From: Crocinitomicaceae bacterium
GTDB lineage: Bacteria; Bacteroidota; Bacteroidia; Flavobacteriales_D; Crocinitomicaceae
Assembly (NCBI GenBank): GCA_030833845.1
Contig: JAURGK010000007.1
Coordinates: 1-64,000, forward strand
Reading direction: 5' to 3'
DNA: 64,000 bases
The notes under the pieces: generated by a model
Seen by the model: the letters and a program-made list of their open reading frames with translations, nothing else
Database searches by the model: none
Told to the model about the DNA's origin: nothing
Position numbers and translations under genes: made by a program
Part shown: positions 61,891 to 64,000 of the stretch, one piece after another
Position numbering within the stretch: the stretch's first letter is position 1
Layout of the letters: every line of letters begins with the position of its first letter

Positions 61891-62787
61891 CTAGAATTTT
61901 AATATTTTAAAAAAATAGTCACTACGATCAATCACATAAATAAATTGTATGATTGGTAAATAAACAAAAGAAGCAAACATTAGTTTTCGCGCATCAGCAG
62001 TGGCACAACTGTGGTACAACTTATAAGAGAGGTAAAAGAACCAAACCCCCATGAAGCTGCCAATAACAAGCGTGATGAGCCCTGTCCAGCCAAGAATCCA
62101 CGGCATCAGACTAAATGGGATCAGAGCTAACGAATAAACCATGATTTGAAATGCTGAGGCCTTGCTTTTTCCTGTTGCTGAGGGCAGCAAGGAGAAACCA
62201 GCTTTTTTGTAATCGTCATAAAGCACCCAGGCAATGGCCCAAAAGTGTGGAAATTGCCATGTGAACTGCACAAAAAATAAGATGCCAGGTATAAATCCAA
62301 ATTGATCTGTGGCAGCAATAGCCCCTAAAAACGGTGGTATGGCACCCGGGAAGGCACCAATAAAGACAGCCCAAGGGGTTTTTCGTTTAAGGGGAGTGTA
62401 GGCAAATACGTAACTAACAAATGCGAATAAGCCAAGCAGCGCGCTTTTAAAGTTGATCAGATAGAGCAAATACGTTCCGATAGTTAAAAATAAAAGGACA
62501 ATAATGTAGGCCTCTTTTAATTGCATTTGCCCGGTTGGTAGTGGCCGTTGGTTGGTGCGGTTCATAATTTGGTCGAGCTCGCGCTCCCAGATTTGATTAG
62601 CACCATTCGACGCGCCGGTTACGAGTGTTCCACCTAATAGGAGTAAAAGTATTTCATACCAGTTTTTCCCACCGGCAAATAAGTAACCACTAAGGGCAGA
62701 TAAAATGACGAGAAAGGAAAGGCGAAACTTAGTAAAAACCAAGTAGGTTTTAAGCAGGGAAGGAGGCTGTTGGTTAACTTCAGACAT
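61891..62787 (-). CDS. ctaB: Protohaem IX farnesyltransferase (haem O synthase)
   Basis: This UbiA-family membrane enzyme of 298 residues attaches the farnesyl tail to haem B for haem-copper oxidases. The Asp-rich motif is in NGANQIWERELDQIMNRTNQ followed by RPLPTG; the second Asp motif is in WVLYDDYKKAGFSLLP. Eight to nine spans are visible. It leads the oxidase subunit genes, with subunits I and II absent from this window. Confidence 0.95.
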   Translation of the reverse strand: MSEVNQQPPSLLKTYLVFTKFRLSFLVILSALSGYLFAGGKNWYEILLLLLGGTLVTGASNGANQIWERELDQIMNRTNQRPLPTGQMQLKEAYIIVLLFLTIGTYLLYLINFKSALLGLFAFVSYVFAYTPLKRKTPWAVFIGAFPGAIPPFLGAIAATDQFGFIPGILFFVQFTWQFPHFWAIAWVLYDDYKKAGFSLLPSATGKSKASAFQIMVYSLALIPFSLMPWILGWTGLITLVIGSFMGVWFFYLSYKLYHSCATADARKLMFASFVYLPIIQFIYVIDRSDYFFKILKF

Positions 62788-62789
62788 CG

Positions 62790-63338
62790 TTACAAAATTA
62801 CACTAAAAAGTCCTTGAAGTAAAGATAAAATAAGCCAAATCAGCACAAAAACTAAGCCAAAAGCAAGAAGCAAAGCCCCAATGGTGTCTACGATGATGCC
62901 ACCAATGAAAAATAGCACAACACCAAAAACCAAACATACAACAGCACAGAGACCAATAAAAAAGCGCGTGCTGCTCACAATGCCATTGGGCTGGGCTATT
63001 TTTACTTGAGAATGATTGTGATTGATGAATAATTCCTTGCTAACTTGTCTTGGTTTTCTAACGACTGAAGGATGATATGAGTTTTCTGACTGGTGCGAAA
63101 TTGAATCATGAGGAGTGCCAATTGAAATATTGGTTTCTTCCTCTATGTGCGCATGCGGATTGTTGTGCGCTGTAGTTGGATTTAAAACAGAGGCTGCACG
63201 ACTTTCTGTTTTTTTGACATTGCTTAGATCTTGCGCTTCTTCTATTTGAAAAGCGTTTTGTGTTTTACTATTTCTGAGCACCACCTCGGTCGGATGGCAG
63301 GAGGCAAGTAGCAAGATTAATAAACTAAGGCGTTTCAT
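62790..63338 (-). CDS. Lipoprotein with C-terminal membrane hairpin, unknown
   Basis: The protein has about 182 residues. A lipoprotein signal peptide (MKRLSLLILLLASC) is followed by a low-complexity hydrophilic stretch rich in Asn, His, Ser and Glu. Two strongly hydrophobic segments close the C-terminus (FFIGLCAVVCLVFGVVLFFI and GALLLAFGLVFVLIWLIL). A lipidated N-terminus plus two spans is unusual topology. ATG 63350 is an alternative start. It overlaps the upstream gene and ends two bases before ctaB, so it is in the oxidase operon, but I do not recognise it. Confidence 0.62.
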   Translation of the reverse strand: MKRLSLLILLLASCHPTEVVLRNSKTQNAFQIEEAQDLSNVKKTESRAASVLNPTTAHNNPHAHIEEETNISIGTPHDSISHQSENSYHPSVVRKPRQVSKELFINHNHSQVKIAQPNGIVSSTRFFIGLCAVVCLVFGVVLFFIGGIIVDTIGALLLAFGLVFVLIWLILSLLQGLFSVIL

Positions 63339-63678
63339 GGTAATATTCATTTTTAATGAAGTATTCCAAGAGGGCTTCTTTAAGCAGGTGTTGTTGTTGT
63401 TGGTGGTCTAAAGGCGGAAGTGCTTGATTTAGGGAGAAATGAGGCCACATATCTGCATCTCGACCTTCGAATGTATAATAGCCATAGGGTTCGAGTAGCG
63501 TGCAAATGGCAATGTGCATGAGCTCCATTTTTTGTTGTTTTGAAAAAGTTTGGTGCCCCATGCCAAGTTCATTGACGCCAACCAAAAAAAGAAAGGTAGA
63601 CATGTCCATTCCTGGGCCAAAATCTTTTTCAAGATGCTTTTGGAGTTGTTGAAAACGCAATTCAATGTCGTGATCCAT
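63325..63678 (-). CDS. Conserved small cytoplasmic protein, unknown
   Basis: The protein has 117 residues, soluble and helical, starting MDHDIELRFQQLQKHLEKDF and containing MDMSTFLFLVGVNELGMG and TLLEPYGYYTFEGRDADMWP. A longer frame to 63756 is rejected because a perfect -7 box (63683-63690) ends 4 bases before this ATG. It is the first gene of the oxidase operon. No catalytic motif is evident; it resembles uncharacterised Bacteroidota proteins. Confidence 0.72.
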   Translation of the reverse strand: MDHDIELRFQQLQKHLEKDFGPGMDMSTFLFLVGVNELGMGHQTFSKQQKMELMHIAICTLLEPYGYYTFEGRDADMWPHFSLNQALPPLDHQQQQHLLKEALLEYFIKNEYYHETP

Positions 63679-63682
63679 AGTG

Positions 63683-63690
63683 CAAAAATA
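63683..63690 (-). promoter_or_regulatory. -7 box for the oxidase operon
   Basis: The minus strand reads TATTTTTG (TAnnTTTG), 4 bases before the ATG of the first gene. It is the only clear promoter seen upstream of the long operon that runs to ctaB, oxidase subunits and beyond. Confidence 0.6.
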
Positions 63691-63715
63691 CGTATACAAG
63701 ACCGATAATAGGCAC

Positions 63716-63747
63716 AAAAAAAGGGGCCTCTTTCGAAAGCCCCTCCT
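63716..63747 (-). terminator. Terminator of the T9SS-exported gene
   Basis: On the minus strand GGGGC-TTTCGAAAGAG-GCCCC is followed by a run of T. It separates the T9SS cargo gene from the oxidase operon promoter. Confidence 0.8.
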
Positions 63748-63764
63748 TTTCATCAATCAACTTC

Positions 63765-64000
63765 TTATTTTTTCACAAATTGTTTGCTGCTGTTACCAGC
63801 CGCTGTTTCAATTTGGATTGTGTAGATACCTGCTTTGAGGTCTTCTACATTGATTTCTTGTGTAATGCCATTGCCATTGTACTCAGCAACAACTTTGCCT
63901 GTAAGGTCAACGATACGAATTGCGTTCATAGATTCAGTAGCTGAAACAGTCAATATTGTATTTACTGGATTTGGGTAAACAGCAACGGTGTTGTTGTTTT
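63765..64000 (-). CDS. C-terminal part of a T9SS type A-sorted protein (partial)
   Basis: Only the last 77 or so residues lie in the window; the frame stays open to the window edge. The visible part is a type A T9SS sorting domain: VAVYPNPVNTILTVSATES, IRIVDLTGKVVAEYNG, LKAGIYTIQIETAAGNSSKQ and a terminal FVKK. The cargo domain is outside the window, so its function cannot be stated. Confidence 0.88.
   Translation of the reverse strand, partial: NNNTVAVYPNPVNTILTVSATESMNAIRIVDLTGKVVAEYNGNGITQEINVEDLKAGIYTIQIETAAGNSSKQFVKK

Overview
The window is ordinary chromosome from a member of the Bacteroidota, most likely order Flavobacteriales. The evidence is type IX secretion sorting domains (14371-16707 and the 3' piece at 63765-64000), many copies of the Bacteroidota -7 promoter box TAnnTTTG, a eukaryote-like NADP isocitrate dehydrogenase, a DUF4175-ATPase-ybeY-mnmG run, and family choices such as DUF4403, DUF4296 and the DUF420/SCO/caa3 oxidase set. 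I saw no phage, insertion sequence, CRISPR array, restriction system or toxin-antitoxin pair. The assignment to order is inference; no rRNA is present.

Layout. 1-1040: three tRNAs (Gly partial, Leu, Pro) around a FISUMP lipoprotein. 1142-6080: a TonB-dependent receptor and an RND/MMPL transporter. 6091-14251 (minus): rseP-paaZ, then M20 peptidase-lipoprotein-polA. 14371-20516: a type B T9SS cargo protein, a solute-binding protein, tryptophan dioxygenase, a bestrophin-like channel and a 51-aa membrane protein. 20582-23282: TCA genes fumC and icd. 23307-26293: a three-gene envelope operon. 26755-27210: a long AT-rich gap. 27250-33384: DUF4175, an anti-sigma-like ATPase, ybeY and mnmG, with two perfect parS sites at the ybeY/mnmG junction. 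33532-39808: a dehydrogenase, an S4 protein/MmcQ/desaturase operon, an MsbA-like exporter, and rbfA followed by a LolE-like permease. 39887-41660: atpD-atpC. 41755-47025: envelope assembly (uppS-bamA-skp-skp, then murI). 47027-51017 (minus): prs-rplY, then glycosyltransferase-pyrC-DUF4296. 51072-55032: ABC exporter, binding protein, propeller-like protein and a 36-aa membrane protein. 55029-63678 (minus): a caa3-type oxidase assembly and subunit operon running from ctaB to SCO, DUF420 and DUF2231, then dCMP deaminase and a C-terminal processing protease.

The most interesting signals are these: twin parS sites about 4.3 kb from an AT-rich gap that could be the replication origin; a LolE-like permease whose conserved N-terminus lies upstream of any ATG/GTG/TTG codon, with ATC where Met is expected; two adjacent oxidase subunit III paralogs with large hydrophilic inserts that share a motif and contain internal repeats; a textbook EF-hand loop inside a DUF420 protein; several promoters placed so close to the start codon that the mRNAs should be leaderless; and two very small membrane proteins. 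No single undescribed multi-gene system stands out.
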